From: a virus | Length of the DNA: 37,281 bases | IMG/VR virus record: IMGVR_UViG_3300042542_001562 | Coordinates: 1-37,281 of that record | Reading direction: 5' to 3' (one strand) | Notes under the pieces: generated by a model | The model's database searches: none | What the model was told of the DNA's origin: nothing | Seen by the model: the letters and a program-made list of their open reading frames with translations, nothing else | Program-made: the position numbers and the translations under genes | Part shown: positions 6,954 to 12,541 of the stretch, in pieces | How positions within the stretch are numbered: position 1 is the stretch's first letter | Layout of the letters: every line of letters begins with the position of its first letter

Positions 6954-7400
6954 TTAGTACCAACCGTGTTTACGGTGGTGTGTCCAAGCAATAGACGGAC
7001 GTCCATATCTATGTTCTATATAGGCCAGCCCACGCTCAATCTGACGCGGGGCTGGCGCTTTAGGGTCCAGTCCTAATATCTGTGGTATACCACCCGCATG
7101 TTTACCTGTATGTTTATCTGCACTCTTATTGAAAGCTTCATGCCTCCAGTTAGATTCAGCAGTCCACAATTTATTTAAAGCTATGAACTCTGATGAGTTC
7201 CAGTCGTACATCATGTTCATGTATGCACGTGCATAAGTTTTAGCAAGGCGCGGTGTCCAATGAGAGTTAGGTGCCTCTTTACATTCTGCCCTACTACCTA
7301 CTGCTATTGCATATGCAGATGATGGATACCCAATCAACCCAGTAAAGATTAACCAGAAAGAACTTAAGAGAGATAGAGCACGTTTAACTTTATCTTTCAT
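6954..7400 (-). CDS. Secreted transglycosylase-like (APF/SLT-type) wall hydrolase
   Basis: A signal peptide is clear: basic start (MKDKVKR), hydrophobic core about 9-26, and a likely cleavage site after AYA at 29-31. The mature domain has the layout of actinobacterial aggregation-promoting-factor or lytic-transglycosylase-like domains: KLWTAESNWRHEA with E82 as the probable catalytic acid, AGGIPQILG 102-110, IERGLAYIEHRYG and a terminal HGWY. It would cut glycan strands of peptidoglycan outside the membrane. At 148 residues it is a minimal single domain. It lies 15 nt upstream of the amidoligase, in the early arm rather than beside the holin-like gene, so a wall-remodelling role is as likely as lysis. 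Confidence 0.85.
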   Translation of the reverse strand: MKDKVKRALSLLSSFWLIFTGLIGYPSSAYAIAVGSRAECKEAPNSHWTPRLAKTYARAYMNMMYDWNSSEFIALNKLWTAESNWRHEAFNKSADKHTGKHAGGIPQILGLDPKAPAPRQIERGLAYIEHRYGRPSIAWTHHRKHGWY

Positions 7401-7510
7401 TCTTCATCCTCCCACATGCGGTCGGGTAGTCCGGTATCGTTCTCGTCTACATCATCTTCTGTTCCATTCAGGGCATAGTCATCACCCTGTAGATACATAG
7501 GTTCACTCAT
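7397..7510 (-). CDS. Acidic microprotein, 37 aa
   Basis: A 37-codon frame from ATG 7510 to TGA 7397, sharing ATGA with the start of the transglycosylase gene and one nucleotide with the stop of the previous small gene. It is strongly acidic (NGTEDDVDEND in the centre, WEDEE at the end). The coupled overlaps on both sides are the main evidence that it is a gene. I do not recognise it. Small acidic early proteins in phages often bind a host protein, but nothing here shows a target. Confidence 0.6.
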   Translation of the reverse strand: MSEPMYLQGDDYALNGTEDDVDENDTGLPDRMWEDEE

Positions 7511-7647
7511 TAGTTATGCACTCCATACTTCCAACATACATCATGCACTGCTTTATTTAGTAAGCTTATAAACTCAGCCTTCCTTGCTTCATTCATATTG
7601 CTTACATCTGTGTTACGGATACGGCATTCCCAGAGATTATCATTCAT
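7510..7647 (-). CDS. Microprotein, 45 aa
   Basis: The second in-frame ATG (7647) is preferred to ATG 7656 because GGAG sits 9 nt before it but directly touches the first. The product has an amphipathic helix (NEARKAEFISLLNKAVHDVCWK) that could contact a partner protein. It overlaps the upstream small gene by 8 nt and the downstream one by 1 nt. Unrecognised. Confidence 0.6.
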   Translation of the reverse strand: MNDNLWECRIRNTDVSNMNEARKAEFISLLNKAVHDVCWKYGVHN

Positions 7648-7813
7648 AGTATTCATCTCCAATCCATTGGGCTTCATACGTTTCCTCCTGGTCTATAGGT
7701 GCAAGCCAAGCATTATGTAGCCTGGCTTGTTCGACTGCGTCTACTTCATTTAGTGCGGTCACATCTTGCTCTTGCTCATAGGTGGTAAGTTTCCACACTT
7801 TATACTTAGGCAT
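7640..7813 (-). CDS. Microprotein, 57 aa
   Basis: Starts at ATG 7813, sharing its A with the previous gene's stop, and ends 8 nt inside the next gene. It begins with a strand-like MPKYKVWKLTTY and continues with an acidic helical part rich in Glu and Gln and a terminal DEYYE. GAGGAAGG lies about 11 nt upstream. Unrecognised; the tight packing with its neighbours supports translation. Confidence 0.6.
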   Translation of the reverse strand: MPKYKVWKLTTYEQEQDVTALNEVDAVEQARLHNAWLAPIDQEETYEAQWIGDEYYE

Positions 7814-7968
7814 TAGACCCTGCCTTCCTCAACAAGTCCATCAAGTATGTCGCCTACCATTATGATAATTGACATATCATCTTGATTAATAGAACCACTA
7901 GAGCCTACTTTGTAGCAGACATCTATTGCTCCCTTGATTTGTTCTTCAGTGTAACCCATCAGACTCAT
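7813..7968 (-). CDS. Microprotein, 51 aa
   Basis: ATG 7968 follows a strong AGGAGG at 6-nt spacing, located inside the end of the upstream gene (23-nt overlap). The product contains two likely helices, YTEEQIKGAIDVCYKVG and DDMSIIIMVGDILDGLVEEG, joined by a Ser/Gly turn; the second is hydrophobic on one face and could dimerise. Unrecognised. Confidence 0.65.
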   Translation of the reverse strand: MSLMGYTEEQIKGAIDVCYKVGSSGSINQDDMSIIIMVGDILDGLVEEGRV

Positions 7969-8257
7969 CTGATTCCTCCTTGTATTGTTTGATTAGATGA
8001 TTGAGTTCATCCTCCCAATCAGGCTCAGTCGTTGGCACCTGAAATGATGCAGAGCTTTGAGTAACATTGACCGGTTTGATGTAGTCAATCTTAGCAAAGG
8101 TTGCATGCTCATTCATATTCTTAATTAGAAAGTCTAGTATTTCATAGACTGACTGTTCGCCTGCCCATTGCAGTCGTACCTCATTGTACTTTTTGTACTC
8201 AGGGTATTTCTCTATGTCTATCTCAGTTCTAAAGACTACTGGTGTATAGATTTCCAC
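7946..8257 (-). CDS. Hypothetical protein, 103 aa
   Basis: An acidic soluble protein starting at ATG 8257, one nucleotide after the upstream stop region. It has a beta-like N-terminus (YTPVVFRTEIDI), a central helix (EQSVYEILDFLIKNMNEHA) and an acidic tail (KEESDESD). No family is recognised. Its 3' end carries the ribosome site of the next small gene, so the two are coupled. Confidence 0.7.
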   Translation of the reverse strand: MEIYTPVVFRTEIDIEKYPEYKKYNEVRLQWAGEQSVYEILDFLIKNMNEHATFAKIDYIKPVNVTQSSASFQVPTTEPDWEDELNHLIKQYKEESDESDGLH

Positions 8258-8258
8258 G

Positions 8259-8390
8259 TTACCTCCTCATTAATCTAATTGAATAAGTTAATCCGACTGC
8301 ACCTACTGCCAGCCAGGTTGGTACCTGCATGGCTAGACCTATGCTATCTGCATATAGTTCTAACCATTCTATTCCTACTGCGATTTCCAT
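8259..8390 (-). CDS. Membrane microprotein, 43 aa
   Basis: ATG 8390 is chosen because AAAGGAAA lies just upstream; an open frame reaches further (8471), but that extension crosses the terminator and has no ribosome site. The product has a hydrophobic stretch (IGLAMQVPTWLAVGAVGLTYSI, about residues 17-38) ending in a basic RLMRR, which fits one membrane-spanning helix with a cytoplasmic tail. A holin-like or membrane-modifying role is possible but unproved. It is the first gene after the terminator at 8450-8490. Confidence 0.65.
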   Translation of the reverse strand: MEIAVGIEWLELYADSIGLAMQVPTWLAVGAVGLTYSIRLMRR

Positions 8391-8424
8391 ATGTTTCCTT
8401 TCATAGATGATGGACTTCCAATGT

Positions 8425-8448
8425 CCCGCCATAGTACGGCGGGGTTTT
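8425..8448 (+). terminator. Terminator-like hairpin facing rightward
   Basis: CCCGCC (8425-8430) pairs with GGCGGG (8438-8443) around a 7-nt loop and is followed by GTTTT. In this orientation it would stop plus-strand RNA, although no plus-strand gene lies upstream. It may also only be a structure in the leader of the membrane microprotein mRNA. Confidence 0.4.
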
Positions 8449-8449
8449 G

Positions 8450-8490
8450 AAAAAAAATAGAGGGATACCAAGCCGAAGCCTGGTATCCCT
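8450..8490 (-). terminator. Strong intrinsic terminator with cUUCGg loop
   Basis: Read on the minus strand, AGGGATACCA pairs with TGGTATCCCT (10 bp, 8461-8470 with 8481-8490), extended by G-U, G-C and C-G pairs closing a UUCG tetraloop, and followed by CTA and eight T. It lies 10 nt after the stop of the SSB-like gene, so it ends the transcript of the first leftward block. Confidence 0.9.
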
Positions 8491-8499
8491 GAGTATTTA

Positions 8500-8826
8500 T
8501 TAGATGCCTACTGTTAGTTCACTTACTTCGATTTGAGTCCATGGCTTGCGACGGTCAGCATTTTCTACATCTTTGCGTCTATCGAAGTTAGTTACTAGTC
8601 TGCCTGTAAGTTTTACATTCTCTATAACTCCGCTTTCATTTGGAGTTAAGCCGTCTGCTAAACCTAAGCGACTTTGAGTAAATACGATTGGGAAAGTAAA
8701 GACACAACCTGTTTTCCCGCTATCAAGAATAGCGTATTGAGAGAATGAAGCGGTTTTGATTTTCCAGTTTCCGTTCTCTTTAGTTTGGATATTCTTGATT
8801 TGTCCTGTTAGTGATACTGTGTTCAT
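8500..8826 (-). CDS. SSB-like OB-fold protein
   Basis: From ATG 8826 (GGAG 7 nt upstream; the earlier ATG 8838 has no ribosome site) the product is 108 residues. It has the strand pattern of a single-stranded-DNA-binding OB fold: NTVSLTGQIKNI at the start, FTFPIVFTQS in the middle, VKLTGRLVTNFDRR and WTQIEVSELTVG at the end. The acidic C-terminal tip of bacterial SSB is absent, so it probably does not recruit host SSB partners in the usual way. It is placed alone before a strong terminator, which fits high early expression. Function as ssDNA binder in replication is inferred from fold and context. Confidence 0.65.
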   Translation of the reverse strand: MNTVSLTGQIKNIQTKENGNWKIKTASFSQYAILDSGKTGCVFTFPIVFTQSRLGLADGLTPNESGVIENVKLTGRLVTNFDRRKDVENADRRKPWTQIEVSELTVGI

Positions 8827-8865
8827 TTGGTGCTCCATTTCTTAGTTAGTTGGATTTTTTGTGGG

Positions 8866-8903
8866 TTGCCCCCTGTCACTTGTTACTGGGGGCAAGCCTT
8901 TTT
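8866..8903 (+). terminator. Terminator-like hairpin facing rightward
   Basis: TTGCCCCC (8866-8873) pairs with GGGGGCAA (8888-8895), 8 bp around a 14-nt loop, followed on the plus strand by GCC and five T (8899-8903). On the minus strand the hairpin is followed by ACAAAAAA, which would not terminate. It therefore faces against the genes around it, or serves as a 3'-end stabiliser of leftward mRNA. Confidence 0.5.
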
Positions 8904-9306
8904 ACGATACGTATTCGTCGCAGTTAACGCACTTAACCTGCGCTAGCGTTGTTAGATGACACCAGTTACAAACAACTTGGTTGTTTGGAATTTCAGTGTC
9001 ATCGTCGAAGGATATAGATTCTGCACGAGCATGAATCTCGCCTTCGAAGTATTCCTTACGAAGTATAAAGAAACCGTCTGTATCTTTGCCCACGATTTGG
9101 GTTGCAGATACCCAATCATGGCCACTTGGTTGCTTTATAGAATATACCCACTGGTACTTGTATTGAAGGTTGCCTTCATCTACAAGTTCATGGGCTAGGT
9201 CAGCAACTCGAGCGTCTGCAAGGTCTTGGCAGTTATCGCACAAGGCGTCCATTTGCATGCAGTCGTAGCATTGGTTGGTAATGTTTATGCCGTTATTAGG
9301 CTCCAC
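8902..9306 (-). CDS. Zinc-binding hypothetical protein, 134 aa
   Basis: Two four-Cys sites bracket the protein: C13-x2-C16-x6-C23-x2-C26 at the N-terminus and C113-x2-C116-x9-C126-x2-C129 at the C-terminus, each suited to one zinc ion. Between them is a beta-rich acidic middle with YKYQWVYSIKQPSGHDWVSAT. I do not recognise the family. It overlaps the upstream gene by 11 nt. Its early position suggests an immediate-early nucleic-acid or host-protein binding factor, which is inference. Confidence 0.75.
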   Translation of the reverse strand: MEPNNGINITNQCYDCMQMDALCDNCQDLADARVADLAHELVDEGNLQYKYQWVYSIKQPSGHDWVSATQIVGKDTDGFFILRKEYFEGEIHARAESISFDDDTEIPNNQVVCNWCHLTTLAQVKCVNCDEYVS

Positions 9307-9511
9307 TTACTTCTCCTTTCGTTCCGTCGGTTAAGTGAAAGAACCAGCGAGCAACTTCTGCGTTGGTAACACCAACGATAGGTATTTGCTTACGCTTTAC
9401 CATGCGTAACGCTAACTTGTTAGGTGAGTATCCACCTATGGTCTTGCCGGTCTTTTTTTGAACCTTAGGTCTTTTCTTAGATGCTTTACCATTAGGTCTT
9501 GTAGTATTCAT
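9296..9511 (-). CDS. Basic hypothetical protein, 71 aa; first leftward gene
   Basis: The first 40 residues are very basic (Lys/Arg-rich, for example KKRPKVQKKTGK), which suggests nucleic-acid contact; the rest (VGVTNAEVARWFFHLTDG) may be a short helical module. AGAAGGG precedes ATG 9511. As the first gene after the central non-coding region it should be among the earliest expressed leftward. No family is recognised. Confidence 0.65.
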   Translation of the reverse strand: MNTTRPNGKASKKRPKVQKKTGKTIGGYSPNKLALRMVKRKQIPIVGVTNAEVARWFFHLTDGTKGEVSGA

Positions 9512-9552
9512 TTTTTACCCTTCTGACTCTCAACCTTTGAAAGTCACCTACA

Positions 9553-9649
9553 ATTGGACACCCTAACGCACCTGAGCGTATTTCAGCTCAGGCTCCGAGT
9601 CGCGCTCTAAGGGCTGAAGGCCCTTGCGACTTGCGGACGGGTGTACAAT
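9553..9649. ncRNA. Candidate structured RNA with three-way junction
   Basis: A closing helix of ATTGgACACCC (9553-9563) with GGGTGTaCAAT (9639-9649), 10 pairs and one mismatch, encloses two arms. Arm 1 is CCTGAGC (9571-9577) with GCTCAGG (9586-9592), 7 bp, 8-nt loop. Arm 2 is AGTCGC (9598-9603) with GCGACT (9626-9631), then a GCTCT bulge and AAGGGC (9609-9614) with GCCCTT (9620-9625) closing a TGAAG loop. On the minus strand it would lie in the leader about 40 nt before the first leftward gene, like a riboswitch or other cis-regulator; on the plus strand it could be part of a small RNA. It does not have the T-arm of a tRNA. Family unknown. Confidence 0.55.
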
Positions 9650-9716
9650 GAGAACACCAGCGAACTCTGTCTGTGTCCAGCAGTAGGCAGTAAGGCAGTT
9701 ACTCTTTAACAACATT

Positions 9717-9750
9717 GAACGGCGCCAGCCGTTCCTTGCTTTTAAATTTT
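9717..9750 (+). terminator. Hairpin with T-rich tail
   Basis: GAACGGC (9717-9723) pairs with GCCGTTC (9728-9734), 7 bp around a GCCA loop, followed by CTTGCTTTTAAATTTT. It resembles a rightward intrinsic terminator, possibly the end of a short transcript through 9553-9649. Confidence 0.45.
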
Positions 9751-9789
9751 GTGCTTGGCATGGGATTTTTATTTAAATCCTGAAGCACA
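9750..9789. other. Two-tier inverted repeat
   Basis: TGTGCTT (9750-9756) pairs with AAGCACA (9783-9789), and inside it GGATTT (9763-9768) pairs with AAATCC (9775-9780). The loop is AT-rich. It could be an RNA hairpin or a DNA element such as an origin cruciform; nothing decides between them. Confidence 0.4.
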
Positions 9790-9866
9790 CGGAGCGCCTG
9801 GTTGTGGCGTGGAGTGAGCAGTCCTGCAGACGCCTGACTGTATAGCAGTACAGAGCGGCAGTCTTG

Positions 9867-9899
9867 AAAGCCGGAGGGTCGTATGACCCGGAGGCTTTT
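9867..9899 (+). terminator. Hairpin with internal loop and T tail
   Basis: AAAGCC (9867-9872) pairs with GGCTTT (9893-9898); inside, after matching GGA/GGA bulges, GGGTC pairs with GACCC around GTAT. TTTTAAAT follows on the plus strand. It looks like a rightward terminator placed upstream of the terminase promoter region, perhaps ending a central non-coding RNA. Confidence 0.5.
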
Positions 9900-10031
9900 A
9901 AATGTCAGTCGTAAGTAGTTATGTATCTCTCCCTAAAATTATTTGTGGTTATAGTGACCCTTGCTAAATCAGTACAAAATAGGACATAACGACCTACTTA
10001 GCATAGGTAATAAAAATAGTTGAGAATAAAA

Positions 10032-10126
10032 CGTCCGTTTTACCTGTTTGGACGGATTAGTACTGTATGTAGCAGTAAGTTATTCGCCAGGCTTTTATAT
10101 AGCCTGGCTCATACAGTTACAGTACA
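10032..10126 (+). promoter_or_regulatory. Structured leader of terminase mRNA with alternative stems
   Basis: CGTCC (10032-10036) pairs with GGACG (10050-10054). Further on, ACTGTATG (10062-10069) can pair with CATACAGT (10110-10117), or GTACTGTA (10060-10067) can pair with TACAGTAC (10118-10125); the two 8-bp stems share the same 5' arm and exclude each other. Both enclose GCCAGGC (10086-10092) with GCCTGGC (10102-10108). It ends about 50 nt before the terminase start and could control entry into the late operon. Confidence 0.45.
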
Positions 10127-10175
10127 GGTGACTGACAGACAGTGTAGGACGGCGAAAGACTATCTAAAGGACACC

Positions 10176-12062
10176 ATGACATTCAAGGCGGGCGAAGAGC
10201 ATTTTAAAGTTAAGGCTCTAGCCGAGGCAAAAGCTAAGGTTATAGAGTTAGTGAGCCAAGGTGCTACTACCCACCAAGCTATGAATCTAGCTGGCAAGAA
10301 ACCAGATACGGTTCGTCAGTGGATGGTTAGGGATGCTGACTTTGCAAAGGAGTTAGCCAAGGCTAAGGAACTAGGGGAAACTCTTACTCTAGCCAACCTA
10401 GGGTATGACAAAAAGGATTTACCCTTTGCTGAATTTTCAAAAAATTTTTTAGACCAGACGGTCTTCCCACATCATCAAGACTGGGTCGACCTGTTAGAGG
10501 GACGGGAACCTTCCTGGCTTCACCCTAGTATGATATATGACAAGGCTGATAAGTCTAGGATTCTTATTAACGTGCCACCGGAGCACGCTAAGAGCACGGT
10601 TATTACCGTGAACTACTCAACATACCGTATCGCTCTCGACCCTAATGTTAGAATCATCGTTGTTTCTAAGACACTGATAAAGGCACGAGAATACGTGTAC
10701 GCAATCAAGCAACGTCTCTCACACCCAAGATGGCTTAAGATGCAAAACGCATTTGGTCCTCAAGGTGGGTGGAAAGAAGACGCAGATACTTGGCGAACCG
10801 ATACAGTGTATCTCGGGAGCGATGCTCGTAACTCAAGTGAGAAAGACCCTACCATTCAAGCACTAGGTATGGGTGGGCAGATTTATGGAGCCCGTGCAGA
10901 TTTAATTATTCTTGACGACGTGATAACCACAGCCAACGCCCATGAATGGGAAAAACAACTTAACTGGCTGCAAAAAGAAGTTATCACTCGTCTCGGCAAA
11001 AACGGCAAGCTATTAATAGTGGGGACTAGAATTGCGCCAAGTGACCTATATAAGGAACTTCGTAGTCCTGAGCATTGGTCTGGTGGTAGGTCTCCCTTTA
11101 CTTATATGGGTATGCCTGCTGTACTTGAGTATGATGTTGAGCCAAAAAATTGGGTTACTCTTTGGAAAGAATCAGATGTACCCTGGGATGGCGATACAGA
11201 TACACCACAAGAGAACGGCTTCTATCCCAAGTGGGATGGACAAACATTATTCAAACGTCGTTCCGAGGTTACTCCTACTACGTGGGCTCTTGTCTATCAA
11301 CAAGAAGACGTACAAGAAAACTCTATCTTCCCACCAGCTTTGGTACAGGGAAGCATACTCGGGGCTAGAAGAGTCGGACCTTTAAAGCCAGGAGCATCAG
11401 GTCATCCTAAAAACGTTGAGGGCTACACCATTATTGGTATGGACCCAGCTATTGCCGGACATGCAGCTTTAGTTGCAATAACTTTTAATAGAGCTGATGG
11501 TCGTATCTACGTACTAGATTGCTTGAACATGGCAGAGCCTAGTTACCAAAAGATACGTGATGCTATAGAAGCTATGACCATTAAGTATGCACCCCAAGAA
11601 ATACGAATTGAAATCAACGCATTTCAGAAAGCATTTGAATTAGATGACAGCTTACGACAGTGGCTTGCTGGATACGGCGTACGGCTTAATTCTCACCATA
11701 CAGGAAAAAATAAATGGGACTCGAACTTTGGAGTTGCCTCCATGTCAAGCTTATTCGGAACTACTCAAGACGGTAAGTTTCAAAACAACAACCTCCTTGA
11801 ACTCCCATCAAGTGATGGCTCAGAAGGAATCAAAGCTTTAGTACAGCAGTTAATTACTTGGAAGCCAGACACTAGAGGTAAGACGGACTGTGTTATGGCT
11901 TTGTGGTTTGCAATCATTAGGGCAAGAGAATTGATTCAAAGCGGTACAAGGGTATCACCTTATTTAGATAATAGGTGGGCTACTAGAGCTCAGATGGAAA
12001 AAAGAAACTCAATCAACTTAGACGATGCTTTTAGTGAGCAATGGTCTGAAGTCTACGGATAA
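10176..12062 (+). CDS. terL: Terminase large subunit with N-terminal HTH-like region
   Basis: ATG 10176 is chosen because AAAGGA lies 4 nt upstream; the longer open frame to 10020 has only a TTG and overlies the structured leader. The 628-residue product is the packaging motor: ATPase with a Walker A-like PPEHAKST 134-141, Walker B LIILDD 243-248 and the coupling GTR 283-285; RNase H-like nuclease with D423 (GMDPA), E479 (IEINAFQ) and D571 (TDCVMALWF). Residues 11-62 (VIELVSQGATTHQAMNLAG, then PDTVRQWMVRD) look like a helix-turn-helix of the type found in small terminases. No separate small subunit was seen, so the DNA-recognition role may be fused here. Confidence 0.93.
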   Translation: MTFKAGEEHFKVKALAEAKAKVIELVSQGATTHQAMNLAGKKPDTVRQWMVRDADFAKELAKAKELGETLTLANLGYDKKDLPFAEFSKNFLDQTVFPHHQDWVDLLEGREPSWLHPSMIYDKADKSRILINVPPEHAKSTVITVNYSTYRIALDPNVRIIVVSKTLIKAREYVYAIKQRLSHPRWLKMQNAFGPQGGWKEDADTWRTDTVYLGSDARNSSEKDPTIQALGMGGQIYGARADLIILDDVITTANAHEWEKQLNWLQKEVITRLGKNGKLLIVGTRIAPSDLYKELRSPEHWSGGRSPFTYMGMPAVLEYDVEPKNWVTLWKESDVPWDGDTDTPQENGFYPKWDGQTLFKRRSEVTPTTWALVYQQEDVQENSIFPPALVQGSILGARRVGPLKPGASGHPKNVEGYTIIGMDPAIAGHAALVAITFNRADGRIYVLDCLNMAEPSYQKIRDAIEAMTIKYAPQEIRIEINAFQKAFELDDSLRQWLAGYGVRLNSHHTGKNKWDSNFGVASMSSLFGTTQDGKFQNNNLLELPSSDGSEGIKALVQQLITWKPDTRGKTDCVMALWFAIIRARELIQSGTRVSPYLDNRWATRAQMEKRNSINLDDAFSEQWSEVYG

Positions 12063-12071
12063 GGAACTAAT

Positions 12072-12365
12072 ATGGCTAACCCAATTAAAGTAGTTAAAGC
12101 AATAGGTCGTGCTGTTGGTGGTATTACCGGCAAAGGCGCTCAGACTGTCAACCCAATTTACAAGAATGGCGGCGCTCCACCTATCAGTAATGTAAAAGTT
12201 GTGCAATCAGAAAAGCAAAGAGATGCTGCTTTTTGGGCTGCGCAGGATAAAGACATGGCAGATGCTATGAAACAACAAAGTAAGCAGATGTTTGACAATA
12301 TGAGTTCTGGAGAAAATTTTAGTAAAACTAAAAAAATTAATACTGACCCGGCTCGTGGTAGATAA
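12072..12365 (+). CDS. Hypothetical protein, 97 aa
   Basis: A basic, polar protein following the terminase by 9 nt, with AAGGA before ATG 12072. Its N-terminus (IKVVKAIGRAVGGITGKGAQ) closely resembles residues 29-48 of the next gene product, so the two probably arose by duplication. The remainder is Gln/Lys/Asp-rich and likely helical or disordered. Function unknown; location between terminase and portal suggests a small virion or assembly protein. Confidence 0.7.
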   Translation: MANPIKVVKAIGRAVGGITGKGAQTVNPIYKNGGAPPISNVKVVQSEKQRDAAFWAAQDKDMADAMKQQSKQMFDNMSSGENFSKTKKINTDPARGR

Positions 12366-12535
12366 TGAATAGCTCTAAGAAAATGGCATTACCAACTTTA
12401 AAACAACATGTAGCATTTACTCAAACTGTTGCTTCGACTTTTATTCCAGTTATTAAAGTAGCTAAAATAGGTTCTCGTGCTGTTGGTGGTATTGTTAAAG
12501 AAGGCGCTAAATACGTATCTAAAGTTTATAGATAG
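12365..12535 (+). CDS. Basic microprotein, 56 aa, related to its neighbour
   Basis: The frame runs from ATG 12365, sharing one A with the previous stop, to TAG 12535. It is basic, with a hydrophobic middle (FTQTVASTFIPVIKVAKIG). The stretch IKVAKIGSRAVGGIVKEGAK matches the start of the preceding protein, supporting both as real genes and as paralogues. The glycine-flanked hydrophobic segment could contact membrane, but a function is not evident. Confidence 0.65.
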   Translation: MNSSKKMALPTLKQHVAFTQTVASTFIPVIKVAKIGSRAVGGIVKEGAKYVSKVYR

Positions 12536-12541
12536 GCAGCA

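Larger units (their letters stand above)
9512..10175. other. Central non-coding region between the divergent arms
   Basis: A 664-bp stretch without a convincing gene, in a genome otherwise almost free of gaps. It must hold the promoters of both arms. It is richer in GC and inverted repeats than its flanks (9553-9649, 9717-9734, 9750-9789, 9836-9863, 9867-9899, 10032-10126). No clean sigma70 promoter stands out; the best rightward candidate is TTGCTA (9961) with CATAAC (9985) at 18-nt spacing, 4/6 matches each. A replication origin or an abundant non-coding RNA could also lie here. Confidence 0.7.

Noticed and set aside
8391-8471. Longer form of the membrane microprotein from 8471
   Set aside because: It would begin inside the strong terminator; ATG 8390 has AAAGGA directly upstream.
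8956-9198. Plus-strand frame of 80 codons
   Set aside because: Shadow of the zinc-protein gene on the opposite strand; no ribosome site.
9553-9649. tRNA or tmRNA gene
   Set aside because: The fold is branched, but there is no T-arm sequence, no 7-bp acceptor stem and no anticodon arm of correct size.
9934-9990. Clear sigma70 promoter for the late operon
   Set aside because: TAAAAT and TATAGT occur but lack -35 partners at 16-18 nt; TTGCTA/CATAAC is only a weak pair, so it is mentioned but not listed as a promoter.
10020-10175. N-terminal extension of the terminase frame to a TTG at 10020
   Set aside because: The stretch overlies structured leader RNA, its residues do not resemble terminase, and ATG 10176 has a good ribosome site.
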